Shown piece by piece: positions 1 to 7,712 of a stretch of 64,000 nt of DNA. Where the stretch lies: NCBI RefSeq assembly GCF_001305515.1, contig NZ_LJYW01000001.1:1-64000 (forward strand), given 5' to 3'. The position numbers and the translations under genes are program-made. How positions within the stretch are numbered: the first letter of the stretch is position 1; each line of letters begins with the position of its first letter. A model generated the notes under the pieces. It searched no databases, had not been told where the DNA came from, and saw nothing but the letters and a program-made list of their open reading frames with translations. The DNA comes from Prosthecodimorpha hirschii. GTDB taxonomy: Bacteria > Pseudomonadota > Alphaproteobacteria > Rhizobiales > Ancalomicrobiaceae.

Positions 1-786
1 GTGCCGGGCGAGCCGACCTGGTGGCTCCGCTGGGCGCAGAGCGTGGCCGCATCCGGAGCGACTGCGCGCCGCCTGCAGCAGCCGATCGAGAATGTGCGCC
101 GCTTCGCCGGCGAGACCGTGACGGTGGTCGGGCGTCTGAAGTGCCCGAACACGCGCACGGTGACGCCGCGGCTGTCGCAGTATTTCGGGACGGGCGGATC
201 GCCGTCGGCGACGGTCGATACCGCCGGCGCCGACTGGGTGACCGTGCCGACCAACACCTGGACCTACTATGCCAGCGTCATCCAGGTGCCCTCGCTCAGC
301 GGCAAGACGCTCGGCACCAATGGCGATTCGGCCCTGATCCTGTCGCTCGGCCTGCCGCTCACGCAGACCTACACGCTCGACATCGCGGAACTGGCCCTGA
401 TCCCCGGGGCCCTGGCGGCGGCGGTCGACTGGCCGACACCGGCCGAGGAACTCGCCGCCTGCCGGCGCTACTACCAGGCGCTGACCGCGACCTCAGCGCT
501 CGGGGCCTTCGGCACCGGCCGGGCGACGGGCACGACCGCGGCCGACCTCGTCGTCCCTCTGATCGCGCCGATGCGCGGCGCCACGCCGACGGTCGCGCCG
601 ATCAATGCGGTCTCGACGCTGCGCGTCTCCGGCACCGCGTTGAGCGCGCTCAGCCCTGCCGGCCATAGCGACAATGCCGTCCGGCTGACCGGAACGGTCG
701 CCTCCGGCCTGACCACCGGCCAGGCGCTGCTGCTCGAGGGCGTCTCGGCCGGCGACGGCCTCGCCATCGCCCAGGAACTCCTCTGA
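1..786 (+). CDS. Phage tail fibre / host-specificity protein, 5'-truncated by window edge
   Basis: The frame is open from the first base, so the true start probably lies upstream; 261 residues are visible. The segment reads as the distal part of a phage tail or adsorption protein. A carbohydrate-binding-like beta-rich stretch (about residues 30-135) is followed by an 'AACRRYYQAL' motif (about 150-160), which is typical of phage tail-fibre proteins (E-L-x-x-C-x-R-Y-Y/F). The C-terminal 100 residues are small-residue rich (A/G/T/S). It is followed at 22 bp by another structural-type gene on the same strand, which fits a late prophage operon. The fibre call is inferred from the CxRYY motif and context. 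Confidence 0.6.
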   Translation: MPGEPTWWLRWAQSVAASGATARRLQQPIENVRRFAGETVTVVGRLKCPNTRTVTPRLSQYFGTGGSPSATVDTAGADWVTVPTNTWTYYASVIQVPSLSGKTLGTNGDSALILSLGLPLTQTYTLDIAELALIPGALAAAVDWPTPAEELAACRRYYQALTATSALGAFGTGRATGTTAADLVVPLIAPMRGATPTVAPINAVSTLRVSGTALSALSPAGHSDNAVRLTGTVASGLTTGQALLLEGVSAGDGLAIAQELL

Positions 787-807
787 CCTCCAGCCCCAAG
801 GTGCACC

Positions 808-1362
808 ATGGCTGATCAGATTGCCGGCGGCATCCACGCCGTGCCGAAGCGCTTTGCCGATCAGGGCGACGGATCCTATGCCGAACGGGTCGAAGCTGGC
901 GGGCGCATCATCCGCGCCGCACCGGCCAGCCTGCCCGCGACCTCGACCTCGGCCTATGCCTCGGGCGACGTGCTGGGCGCCAAGATGCAATTGACCGGCG
1001 CGCTCCGGGTCGCTGCCGGCTCCGGCTTTCTGCAGGATCTGACCGTCGCACTGAAGACCAACGGGCTGACGGGCGCGCTCGACGCGGTGCTGTTCCGGGC
1101 CGACCCGTCCGGCTCGACCTTCACAGACAATGCCGCCCTGAACGTCGTCGCCGCTGACCTCGACAAGGTGATCGGGGTCGTGAACATGACCAAGATCACC
1201 AGCCTCGGCGGCGGCACGCTCTATGAGGCGAACCAGCTTGCCCGCTCGATCAAGCTCGCGAGCGGCCAGGACATCTGGATGGTGCTGGTCTGGCGCTCGG
1301 CGCCGACGCTTGGCAGCGCGGCCGACATCGCCGCCGTCAACGCCAATATCGCGGTCGACTGA
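808..1362 (+). CDS. Hypothetical prophage structural protein (tail-associated)
   Basis: A 184-residue protein starting at ATG 808, shortly after the preceding tail gene stops. It has no signal peptide or membrane segment and is rich in A, G, L and T with predicted beta character. A stretch such as 'GALDAVLFRADPSGSTF' resembles small accessory tail or minor virion proteins of alphaproteobacterial prophages. I do not recognise a named family. Position between two tail/adsorption genes is the main support for a structural role. The downstream gene starts 11 bp after its stop. Confidence 0.5.
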   Translation: MADQIAGGIHAVPKRFADQGDGSYAERVEAGGRIIRAAPASLPATSTSAYASGDVLGAKMQLTGALRVAAGSGFLQDLTVALKTNGLTGALDAVLFRADPSGSTFTDNAALNVVAADLDKVIGVVNMTKITSLGGGTLYEANQLARSIKLASGQDIWMVLVWRSAPTLGSAADIAAVNANIAVD

Positions 1363-1372
1363 GGGCGCGCCG

Positions 1373-2530
1373 ATGAGCCTCTATTTGCCAAGCCGCCGCC
1401 CCCTCGCCCTGGGTACGGGCGTGCGGGCCCCTGCATGGGTGCTGCGCGATGCCGCTGCCCGCCCCGCACTGCTGGATATCGATTGGGAGGGCGATCGGTA
1501 CTGGTACGCCGGGCGGTCGTATGCGACGGCGGCTGAGCTCTACGCCGCGCTCGGGGTCGTGACGGTCGTGTCCGGACGGAAAATCACCATAGGCCCCAAC
1601 CCGTCCGGCGCGGAACTGGTGTCCGGCAGCGTATTCGACGGCTCGGAAAGTATATCGGCGTGGACGGCGGGTCCGAACACGACGCTCTCCTACGCCGGCG
1701 GCGGGATGCGAGTGACCACCGGAGCCGAAGGAACGACGGCGTATGGCTATCAACTCATCACGGGGCTGACGATCGGAAAATCGTATGTGCTTCGGGCCGG
1801 AGGCATCGGCACGCTTGGGGATATCCGGGTCGGCACGACCCCGGATGGTAATGACGTACTCATTAACGGATCGTTTGGGCAAAACCCACCGACTGGAGCA
1901 GGTGGGTCGTGGTCGTTCTTCGCGGCGACTACGTCTGTATATGTTACGTTTCGGGGTACGTCGACAAACGGCGGCACGAGAACATTTTCTTTTTGTAGCG
2001 TGAAAGAGTCTTCACTATTCGCAGGGTGGAGTAATATTGGTGGAACGATAGTTATTAAATTTCTTTCTGCATCGACATTGTCGGCGGCGGAAAACTATAT
2101 GTATATTACTGATCGGTATGGAGGTGGGGCGACTATTACGAACGAGAAGATCGAACTGACGCAATCCACAACAGTGGGCCAGATGGCGTCGTCTGTGCGG
2201 CATCTTAATGTTTCCGGGCTGTCGTGCACCGGGAATACCGTTTTCCCAGGCTCGAATACGACAGTCGCGATCGCGTGGGCCAACGCCGATAGCCAAATGT
2301 CCGTGAACGGACAATACAACGAAGGTTCCTCCGTAAGTGCAAGCGGGGATATACCATCATACCTGGATAGAGTACATATAGGACACAATGGAATTGGGAC
2401 AGGTCAGGTACAGGGGACCCTGCGCCGCTGGACGTACTTCCCGCGCCGTGTGCCGGATATATCTGTGCGTGCGGACTGGTACGATCGGACACCCCGATGC
2501 TATCCACACGATCGGGGACTCGTTTTGTAA
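1373..2530 (+). CDS. Phage tail spike / receptor-binding protein, N-terminal part (frameshifted)
   Basis: Starts at ATG 1373 (MSLYLPSRRPL). The frame is open further upstream, but that part overlaps the previous gene. The 385 residues include a jelly-roll/lectin-like beta-rich region with Ser/Thr/Gly-rich segments (about residues 80-240) and a concanavalin-like segment (about 240-360) ending in 'LRRWTYFPRRVPD', a motif common near the end of such domains in phage spikes. From about 2030 to 2400 the DNA is much more AT-rich than the flanks, as expected for a modular adsorption gene. The frame closes at 2530. An SGNH hydrolase domain continues in the +1 frame (ORF to 3125), so the two ORFs look like one gene with a single-base slip in the C run at 2492-2495. 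Confidence 0.6.
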   Translation: MSLYLPSRRPLALGTGVRAPAWVLRDAAARPALLDIDWEGDRYWYAGRSYATAAELYAALGVVTVVSGRKITIGPNPSGAELVSGSVFDGSESISAWTAGPNTTLSYAGGGMRVTTGAEGTTAYGYQLITGLTIGKSYVLRAGGIGTLGDIRVGTTPDGNDVLINGSFGQNPPTGAGGSWSFFAATTSVYVTFRGTSTNGGTRTFSFCSVKESSLFAGWSNIGGTIVIKFLSASTLSAAENYMYITDRYGGGATITNEKIELTQSTTVGQMASSVRHLNVSGLSCTGNTVFPGSNTTVAIAWANADSQMSVNGQYNEGSSVSASGDIPSYLDRVHIGHNGIGTGQVQGTLRRWTYFPRRVPDISVRADWYDRTPRCYPHDRGLVL

Positions 2531-3125
2531 TACGTCCTATTGGATCCCGGCATTGGTCGCGGCCTATCCAGGCCGCAAAGTGTCGTATGACGGCGTGGGC
2601 GGATCGGCGCTGTCTGAATACGATACACAGGGAGCGCCGCCTGTGCCGTCGCTCGAAAAGAGGCTTGCGCGCACGCCTGCGCTATGGGACCGCACAATCG
2701 TATTTATGGATGGTGGAATTTCTGGGCCACCCCGCTACGAAAGTGTATCGGCGGTCATGAGTAGATTAGCCTCCATGACGACTTCTGGGCGGTGGCTATA
2801 TGTTCAGCCATCGCCAGGAAATAAAGCAAACGGAGACTCGCTAAACTCATATTCCGGCCAGACAAACTATATGGATTGGGTGTCATGGCTGGCATCTGCA
2901 CGCACCGTGGTTCCGAACGGGAACTATGTGGAGTGCCTTGCTGCGCTCCAGGCGGCAAATAATGGGTCTGGTACGGACCTGGCTGATGTGGCAGCGGGAT
3001 GCGTGCCTTCGTCCCTTCTGACGGATGCGCCAGCGGCAAAGCTACACGAGGGCGCAACTGCTGCTGGTATCCGAGCCGGCCTCGTGAAGGCAGCGACCGA
3101 TGCCAATCCGAGCCTGTTGGCCTGA
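2388..3125 (+). CDS. SGNH/GDSL hydrolase domain, C-terminal half of the tail spike
   Basis: The frame is open from 2388, but recognisable domain sequence begins near 2495. 'HTIGDSFCN' at about 2508-2534 is the GDS block I with the nucleophilic Ser. Further along, 'FMDGGISGP' and 'LHEGATAAGIRAG' (carrying the usual D/H region near the end) fit an SGNH esterase fold. In phages such domains deacetylate or cleave host surface glycans. The initiator at 2388 lies inside the lectin segment of the upstream ORF and has no convincing ribosome binding site. The likely truth is fusion to the upstream ORF by a one-base frameshift. Whether this is mutation, assembly error or programmed slippage cannot be told here. 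Confidence 0.6.
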   Translation: MELGQVRYRGPCAAGRTSRAVCRIYLCVRTGTIGHPDAIHTIGDSFCNTSYWIPALVAAYPGRKVSYDGVGGSALSEYDTQGAPPVPSLEKRLARTPALWDRTIVFMDGGISGPPRYESVSAVMSRLASMTTSGRWLYVQPSPGNKANGDSLNSYSGQTNYMDWVSWLASARTVVPNGNYVECLAALQAANNGSGTDLADVAAGCVPSSLLTDAPAAKLHEGATAAGIRAGLVKAATDANPSLLA

Positions 3126-3145
3126 CGCCACACCCTGATCACGTC

Positions 3146-3170
3146 TGTGGGGGTGCCGACCACCCCCACA
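3146..3170 (+). terminator. GC-rich hairpin after the tail spike gene
   Basis: A 9-bp perfect stem (TGTGGGGGT / ACCCCCACA) closes a 7-nt loop 20 bp after the SGNH stop codon. No T-run follows, so it may be a weak terminator or a processing/stability hairpin separating tail genes from the lysis cluster. Confidence 0.4.
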
Positions 3171-3235
3171 ATCCCGCATTCGCCCCGTCACATTGCCGCC
3201 GCGCGCTGCGCAGGCCGCGCCACCAGGACGTCGTC

Positions 3236-3595
3236 ATGATCGTCGGCACTATTGTCCGCCTGGCTCTTGCCGGGGCGCTGGCGCTCGGCCTCGCCGCGGC
3301 CGCGAGCGCCGAAGAGGGCATCGCCTCCTGGTATGGCGGCCGGCACCACGGCCGGCCAACGGCGAGCGGTAAGCCCTTCGATCAGAACGCCATGACGGCC
3401 GCGCATCGCACCTTGCCGCTCGGATCGCGGGTCAAGGTCACCAACATCGCCAATGGCAGGACCGTGATGCTGCGCATCAACGATCGCGGGCCGTTCGTCC
3501 GCGGCCGGATCATCGATGTCAGCCGCGGCGCCGCCGGCCAGCTTGGCTTCGTCGCCCGCGGCCTTGCCCGCGTCCGCGTCGAGCGGCTGCCCTGA
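3236..3595 (+). CDS. RlpA-like septal ring lytic transglycosylase (double-psi beta-barrel)
   Basis: ATG 3236 gives 119 residues: a signal peptide (residues 1-23, ending A-S-A-E-E) and one RlpA-like double-psi beta-barrel domain. Hallmarks are 'GIASWYGGRHHGRPTASG' near the start of the mature protein, 'LPLGSRVKVTN' and 'INDRGPF', with the conserved Asp in NDRGP and 'IDVSRGAA'. The family cleaves peptidoglycan glycan strands or binds them at septa. It lacks the SPOR domain of cellular RlpA and is much shorter. Placed between tail and endolysin genes, it may help envelope penetration or lysis. The frame is open upstream to 2999, but only ATG 3236 gives a signal peptide start. Confidence 0.8.
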   Translation: MIVGTIVRLALAGALALGLAAAASAEEGIASWYGGRHHGRPTASGKPFDQNAMTAAHRTLPLGSRVKVTNIANGRTVMLRINDRGPFVRGRIIDVSRGAAGQLGFVARGLARVRVERLP

Positions 3596-3623
3596 CCTAT
3601 CGCCCTCACATTGGGAGATTGCC

Positions 3624-3851
3624 ATGAGTGCCTTCGTCGATCGTTTGCGTGCGGCCGTCGTGCCGATCCTGGAAGAGCTTTCGGCGCTTCGGCCGGGAGA
3701 GGATGCCGAAATGGCTGCGCGCCATCAGGCCGAGCGCGACGCGCTGAACGAGACGCACGCGAACGAGCGCGACGCGATCGCCACCCGCCGCGCCGCCGAG
3801 GACGCGGTCGGCGTCGAAATCCTGAACGGGCTCGCCCGCATTCCGGTCTGA
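3624..3851 (+). CDS. Small coiled-coil prophage protein, unknown function
   Basis: 75 residues from ATG 3624, preceded by GGGAG at about 3613. The sequence is rich in Ala, Glu, Arg and Asp, and residues 30-60 form a continuous amphipathic helix (E-M-A-A-R-H-Q-A-E-R-D-A-L pattern) that looks like a coiled coil. It has no signal peptide or membrane segment. It stops 15 bp before the endolysin gene and so belongs to the lysis cluster, but I do not recognise the family and assign no function. Confidence 0.55.
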   Translation: MSAFVDRLRAAVVPILEELSALRPGEDAEMAARHQAERDALNETHANERDAIATRRAAEDAVGVEILNGLARIPV

Positions 3852-3866
3852 TCGGAGACTACCGCC

Positions 3867-5015
3867 ATGCGCGCCGTCGACATCGCCCGCCGCCTCTGCC
3901 GGCGCGCGCGGCCGGAATATCTGGAGGCCTTCGATCAAGGCGATGCCCTGCTCGATGAGGCCGGCATCAACACGCCGCTGCGGCTGGCGCACTTTCTGGC
4001 GCAGATCTTCCACGAGTGCGGCGGATTGACCATCCGGCGCGAAAACATGCGCTTCACGGCGGCCGGCATCCGTGAGACCTGGCCGTCGCGGCCCGAGGCG
4101 GTCCGCTTCGCCGGAGACCCGGACGGGCTGGCCAACTGCGTCTATGGCGGGCGGATGGGCAATGGCCCGCCGGAGAGCGGTGACGGCGCACGCTACGTCG
4201 GCAACGGACTGATGCAGACGACCGCGCGCGGTGCCCATCGCGAGTATGGCCGCAAGGCCGGGGTCGACTTCGAAGCCGACCCGGACCTCGTAACGGACCC
4301 GCGCTATGCGCTGCTGCCGGCCATCCTTGAATGGACCGAGATGCGCTGCAACGAACTTGCCGATCGCAATGCGATCAAGCAGATCGGCAACGCCATCAAC
4401 CGCGGCAATCCGAATGCCCAGAAGGCGCCGATCGGCCACAAGGACCGCGTCGCGTGGTTCGACAAGATCTGGGCGCTGATGCAGGCCGGCGGCACCGCGC
4501 CGGCCGAACCGTCCTGGCGGGCGGCGGAGCCGGATCCGGATATCGCCGACCTGCAGCGGCTGCTGGTCCGGCTTGGCTATGCCGTCGTGGTCGACGGCCG
4601 CAAGGGGCCGAAGACCGTGGCGGCGCTGCAGGACTTCCAACGCCGCAACAAGCTGGCGGTTGATGGCGTTGCCGGCGCGCAGACCCGCGCGGCGCTGCAT
4701 GCCGCGATCGATGAGCTGGACGATCCCGTCATCAAGGCGCCGACCCCGCCGAGCGCGGATCAGCCGCCGATCGCCAATCCCGGGGCGACCGGGACCGGCG
4801 TCGCGGTCGGCGGCGGGGCGGCGATCGAGGGGGTCGACCGCATCGGCCAGATCATTCTCGATCAGAAGGACCAGCTCGGCCCGGCGATCGAGCCGATCGC
4901 GGCCGTCGTTCCCTGGGTCAAGATCGTCCTGGTGCTGCTGACCGTCGCCGGCGTCGGCCTGATGGCCTATGGCGCCTGGATCAAGCTGCGGCCCCGCGCG
5001 GGGACGCCGTTGTGA
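3867..5015 (+). CDS. Phage endolysin: GH19/chitinase-like muramidase with peptidoglycan-binding domain and C-terminal membrane helix
   Basis: 382 residues from ATG 3867. Residues about 1-210 resemble the COG3179 putative chitinase/lysozyme family used as endolysins: 'LAHFLAQIFHECGG' with the catalytic-type Glu, then 'YGGRMGNG' and 'GNGLMQTTARGAHREYG', and a late 'IGNAINRGNPNA' motif. Residues about 215-280 are a PG_binding_1 domain ('LQRLLVRLGYAVVVDG', 'GPKTVAALQDFQRRN'). A Pro/Gly linker leads to a single membrane segment (about 350-375, 'PWVKIVLVLLTVAGVG'). The 3' end overlaps the spanin gene by 4 bp. A C-terminal anchor on an endolysin is uncommon and could delay or localise release. Confidence 0.8.
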   Translation: MRAVDIARRLCRRARPEYLEAFDQGDALLDEAGINTPLRLAHFLAQIFHECGGLTIRRENMRFTAAGIRETWPSRPEAVRFAGDPDGLANCVYGGRMGNGPPESGDGARYVGNGLMQTTARGAHREYGRKAGVDFEADPDLVTDPRYALLPAILEWTEMRCNELADRNAIKQIGNAINRGNPNAQKAPIGHKDRVAWFDKIWALMQAGGTAPAEPSWRAAEPDPDIADLQRLLVRLGYAVVVDGRKGPKTVAALQDFQRRNKLAVDGVAGAQTRAALHAAIDELDDPVIKAPTPPSADQPPIANPGATGTGVAVGGGAAIEGVDRIGQIILDQKDQLGPAIEPIAAVVPWVKIVLVLLTVAGVGLMAYGAWIKLRPRAGTPL

Positions 5016-5608
5016 ACCTCGCCGCCCTGTTCGGCTTCCTGCCGGCGGAGTGGCGCGCCGGCCTGCTGCGGCTGGCCGGCCATGCGCTCGTGGCACTGGC
5101 CGTCTATGCCGCCGGCTACGCGACGGCCTGGCTTTCGGCGCGTGATGCCGAGGCGTTGGCGGCGGTGCGGCGCGCGCTCGGCGCGGAGCGCATCGCCCAT
5201 GCGGTCACCGAGGCCGACCTCGAGGCGACGCGGCGATCGCGCCGCCTGTCCGACGATCTGGTCGCGGCCGATCGCGCGACCGCCGCCGATCTCCAACAGA
5301 GGATAGACGCCTATGAGACCCGCCTCGCCGCGCTGGCGCGACCTGCTTGCCGCTTCGATTCTGGCGATGTGGCAGACCTCCTGCACCTCCGCGGCGACGG
5401 ACCCGCCACCGGCTTCGGTCCTGCACCGACGGATCCCCGACCCGCCGGCCGTCCTGGCCCCGGTGCCCCTGCCACTGCCGGCATCTCCGACTGCCGCCGC
5501 TACGCCGCCCGGGTGACCGCTGCGGCGCGCCTCGCGAACGAACGCCTGATCGCGGGCCGCAAGGCCTGGATCGACCTGCAGCGCAGCTATTCGGAGACGC
5601 CGAAGTGA
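5012..5608 (+). CDS. Rz-like inner-membrane spanin subunit
   Basis: 198 residues beginning at GTG 5012, which overlaps the endolysin stop. An N-terminal hydrophobic segment (about residues 15-40, 'ALVALAVYAAGYATAWLSA') is followed by a long Ala/Arg/Glu-rich coiled coil (about 45-115) and a Pro/Gly-rich linker, ending in another helix with a Cys-containing 'ISDCRRYAARV'. This is the layout of i-spanins (Rz), which link inner and outer membranes in phage lysis of Gram-negative hosts. The Rz call is strengthened by the proline-rich lipoprotein ORF embedded in another frame (5313-5516). It stops inside the GTGA overlap with the next gene. Confidence 0.65.
   Translation: MNLAALFGFLPAEWRAGLLRLAGHALVALAVYAAGYATAWLSARDAEALAAVRRALGAERIAHAVTEADLEATRRSRRLSDDLVAADRATAADLQQRIDAYETRLAALARPACRFDSGDVADLLHLRGDGPATGFGPAPTDPRPAGRPGPGAPATAGISDCRRYAARVTAAARLANERLIAGRKAWIDLQRSYSETPK
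5313..5516 (+). CDS. Embedded Rz1-like outer-membrane lipoprotein spanin
   Basis: A 67-residue ORF (ATG 5313) lies wholly within the Rz-like gene in another frame, preceded by 'agagga' about 10 bp upstream. It has an Arg-containing N-terminus, a short hydrophobic stretch and a lipobox-like 'MWQTSC' (Cys24), then a mature part very rich in proline (for example 'PDPPAVLAPVPLPLP'). Small size, lipobox, proline richness and nesting inside an Rz-like gene are the classical marks of Rz1 o-spanins. Most overlapping-frame ORFs in high-GC DNA are spurious; this one is kept because all four marks coincide. Confidence 0.6.
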   Translation: MRPASPRWRDLLAASILAMWQTSCTSAATDPPPASVLHRRIPDPPAVLAPVPLPLPASPTAAATPPG

Positions 5609-5943
5609 CCGATCCGTCCGAATGGACCCTCGACCGCAAGATCCAGGTCGGCGCCGTCTTGGCCGTGGCCACGAGCATCTGCGGCCTGATCTGGCAGGCA
5701 AGCAAGGCCGACTCGGCGCTGACCGAGCATGGCCGCGCGATCACCTCCCTGCAGGCGCGCCTCGATCGCTATGACGAGGGCAGGGCGGTCACCGGCGAGC
5801 GGCTGATCCGCCTCGAGGAACAGGGCCGCGCCACCCTGGAGGCGGTCCGGCGGATCGAGGCCCGGGTGGATTCGCTCTCGGCGAACACACCCAATCGCCG
5901 GACCGAGATCGGCCCGATGGCGCCGCCGCTGGAATTCCGCTGA
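5605..5943 (+). CDS. Small membrane protein of the lysis cassette (holin-like or DUF2730-like)
   Basis: GTG 5605 overlaps the spanin stop (GTGA). The 112 residues contain one hydrophobic helix ('VGAVLAVATSICGLIWQ', about residues 14-32) followed by a charged coiled coil (about 40-95, with repeated R-L/I-E-x patterns such as 'LIRLEEQGRATLEAVRRIEA'). One N-terminal helix plus coiled coil is seen in small phage membrane proteins placed next to endolysins, including some holins. With only one membrane segment a holin call is tentative. Confidence 0.5.
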   Translation: MTDPSEWTLDRKIQVGAVLAVATSICGLIWQASKADSALTEHGRAITSLQARLDRYDEGRAVTGERLIRLEEQGRATLEAVRRIEARVDSLSANTPNRRTEIGPMAPPLEFR

Positions 5944-6125
5944 TGAGGCAGCCGACAGCCCGCACCTGGGAGATCCTCGCCGCCGCCCGTCGCCTTGCGC
6001 AGGCGGAAGGCACGACGACGGAAGTCGTGCTGGCGATGGCGGCCGAGGATCAGGAATCGCGGTCGGTCTTGGCATCCGCGTCGGCGGGCGAGCCCCAGGC
6101 GGCGGGGCGCCAGCCGGAGGCGTAG
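5943..6125 (+). CDS. Short prophage protein, hypothetical
   Basis: 60 residues from ATG 5943, coupled to the previous gene by an ATGA overlap. It has an N-terminal helical half ('TWEILAAARRLAQAEG') and a low-complexity C-terminus. Its 3' 76 bp overlap the end of the convergent leftward gene at 6050-6595, which weakens the call. No family recognised. Confidence 0.35.
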   Translation: MRQPTARTWEILAAARRLAQAEGTTTEVVLAMAAEDQESRSVLASASAGEPQAAGRQPEA

Positions 6126-6595
6126 GCTTCCGCCAGGCGGGCGGTGCCGAGGGGGATCGGCGCGTCGCCGAGCTCGTAGGCGATCACCTGGCGGCGGCCG
6201 AGGCCGAGCCAGTCACCCCACTGGGCCTGTGTCAGGCCGAGGGAAATCCGCGCCCGGCGGAACGCTACGACGGCGTGTTCCTGCGGCGGCATCGGCGGGA
6301 GCTCGGCCGGTTCTGCCTTGGTGGGTGGCTCTCGCGGTGGCAGCACGGCGTCGGGGCGGACGTAGCCCTTGGCGCGCGGGTCGAGCACCATGAGGCCGGG
6401 CAGGCGCGCCGAGATCTCTTTCAGGTCGATGCTCGCCTGGGCGATCGAGACATCGCCCAGGCGCATGATGTCCGATCGATTCAGCCGGCCGGTGGCATGG
6501 AAATGCGCTACCGCCCCGGCAAATCGACGGCGAATGGGAAGCTTTAGGCCTTGCCATGCCGGCGCGTCCGGCGATGTGGCGTCATTGGTGCTCAT
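6050..6595 (-). CDS. Prophage HTH DNA-binding protein, likely regulator
   Basis: 181 residues reading leftward. ATG at 6595 is chosen because AGGAG sits 7 bp upstream; an in-frame ATG at 6622 is possible. An N-terminal part (about residues 20-60) looks like a winged-helix fold ('GLKLPIRRRFAGAVAHFHATGRL' region with 'RSDIMRLGDVSIAQASIDL'). Residues about 115-165 contain an XRE-like helix-turn-helix ('RISLGLTQAQWGDWLGLGR'). Two DNA-binding-like halves around a Pro-rich linker are unusual for a simple phage repressor. It heads a leftward group of three genes opposed to the lysis operon, where regulatory genes are often found. Confidence 0.6.
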   Translation of the reverse strand: MSTNDATSPDAPAWQGLKLPIRRRFAGAVAHFHATGRLNRSDIMRLGDVSIAQASIDLKEISARLPGLMVLDPRAKGYVRPDAVLPPREPPTKAEPAELPPMPPQEHAVVAFRRARISLGLTQAQWGDWLGLGRRQVIAYELGDAPIPLGTARLAEAYASGWRPAAWGSPADADAKTDRDS

Positions 6596-6661
6596 GGTCG
6601 GCTCCTGCGGTTCTTTCGTCACCGGTCCCGCCGCCCCCTTTGGAGGCGGCGGCCCGAGCGA

Positions 6662-6931
6662 TCAGCCTTGGCTGGCGACGTAGCGGCGGATCAGAGCCTT
6701 GGCCTCGCCGTAGCGGTGGCGCGCATCGGCGGTCTGGTAGGGGGTGTGTTCGAACTCGCCGGCTGCGGCGTCCTCGGCCGTGTAGGCCACCAGGATCGGC
6801 GAGGCGGCCTGCGCGCCGTTCATGGCGACCCAGCCGACATTCGGGCCGGCGTAGACGACGCCGAAGGTGTGGCCATACGAGCGGTCGGCGTTGAGGGCAG
6901 CTTCGGCCTGAGCGGTGATCGACTTGGTCAT
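6662..6931 (-). CDS. Hypothetical prophage protein
   Basis: 89 residues from ATG 6931, which has GGAGATGAAA directly upstream; an alternative ATG lies at 6943. The product is small, soluble and Ala/Tyr-rich ('YGHTFGVVYAGPNVGWVAMNG') with no membrane segment. I do not recognise a family. It is in the same orientation as its neighbours and 66 bp upstream of the HTH gene start, so co-transcription is plausible. Confidence 0.5.
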   Translation of the reverse strand: MTKSITAQAEAALNADRSYGHTFGVVYAGPNVGWVAMNGAQAASPILVAYTAEDAAAGEFEHTPYQTADARHRYGEAKALIRRYVASQG

Positions 6932-7075
6932 TTTCATCTCCATCGGCCTCAGCGGGCCTGTCTGTGGGCCGCAGCCCGTGGTCGATGGATTGGGTATAGC
7001 CGCACAAAACTATGCTGTCAATGGGATATGTGCAGTTAGTGCGCTTTTTTCTCGTGATCCGAGTGTCGCGCCGGC

Positions 7076-7465
7076 TTACTCGGCTTGCCGCGCTCGGATC
7101 ATCAAGCCAAGGATGGCCAGCGGCGGCCAGGTGGCGGCGCGCCTGGCCAGGCGATCGAGGATCAGGATTTCCGCGTCCGTCCGGTCGTCGGCGATCTCGA
7201 TCAGGCTGGCGGCCAGCGTGCTGCCGGACGGCAGGCTGTCGTCGAGCGTGACCAGGCGCGACTGCTCCAGGCCCTGCAGCACCCAGCCGACGGCCGAAGC
7301 CTCGACCGGCGACAGCGCCAGGTCAGCGGCCGCCGCCTCGGCGAGATGGCGCAGGCGCGTGAGGTCGGCCTCTATGAGGTGGCCGGGAGCGACCCCAAGG
7401 GCGTTCGCCTCGACCGCCGTCGCGGCGATCGAGGGGGAGAGAAGGATGCGGATGCGCTCAGTCAT
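7076..7465 (-). CDS. Hypothetical prophage-edge protein
   Basis: 129 residues from ATG 7465 (MTERIRILLSPS). The open frame continues upstream through the tRNA-Pro region to 7834, which cannot be coding. The sequence is mostly helical, Ala/Leu/Asp-rich, with no signal peptide or membrane span and no motif that I recognise. It is the last gene before tRNA-Pro, which is 170 bp away. An integrase would be expected at one end of the prophage, but this protein lacks tyrosine- or serine-recombinase motifs. Confidence 0.5.
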   Translation of the reverse strand: MTERIRILLSPSIAATAVEANALGVAPGHLIEADLTRLRHLAEAAAADLALSPVEASAVGWVLQGLEQSRLVTLDDSLPSGSTLAASLIEIADDRTDAEILILDRLARRAATWPPLAILGLMIRARQAE

Positions 7466-7635
7466 GGATAGCCTGCGAACCTGAGGTCGGCGAACATCAA
7501 CGGAACACCGGTGGGATTCTGGTGGGACTTTGCGCGCCGCACTATGCACCACAATGCCATTTCGTGCCGATCGCGTGCTTCTGAGGTCTTGTCCAGGCGG
7601 ACATATCTCATTATGGATCATAAGAAAAATCCCAT

Positions 7636-7712
7636 CGGGGCATAGCGCAGTCTGGTAGCGCGGGAGTTTTGGGTACTCCAGGTCGCAGGTTCGAATCCTG
7701 CTGCCCCGACCA
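7636..7712 (+). tRNA. tRNA-Pro (anticodon TGG)
   Basis: A 77-nt cloverleaf: acceptor stem CGGGGCA (7636-7642) pairs with TGCCCCG (7702-7708), followed by a discriminator A and encoded CCA (7709-7712). The anticodon stem GGAGT/ACTCC encloses loop TTTGGGT, giving anticodon TGG. The T arm is GCAGG-TTCGAAT-CCTGC. The tRNA lies at the edge of the prophage genes, so its 3' end is a plausible attachment site. Confidence 0.97.
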
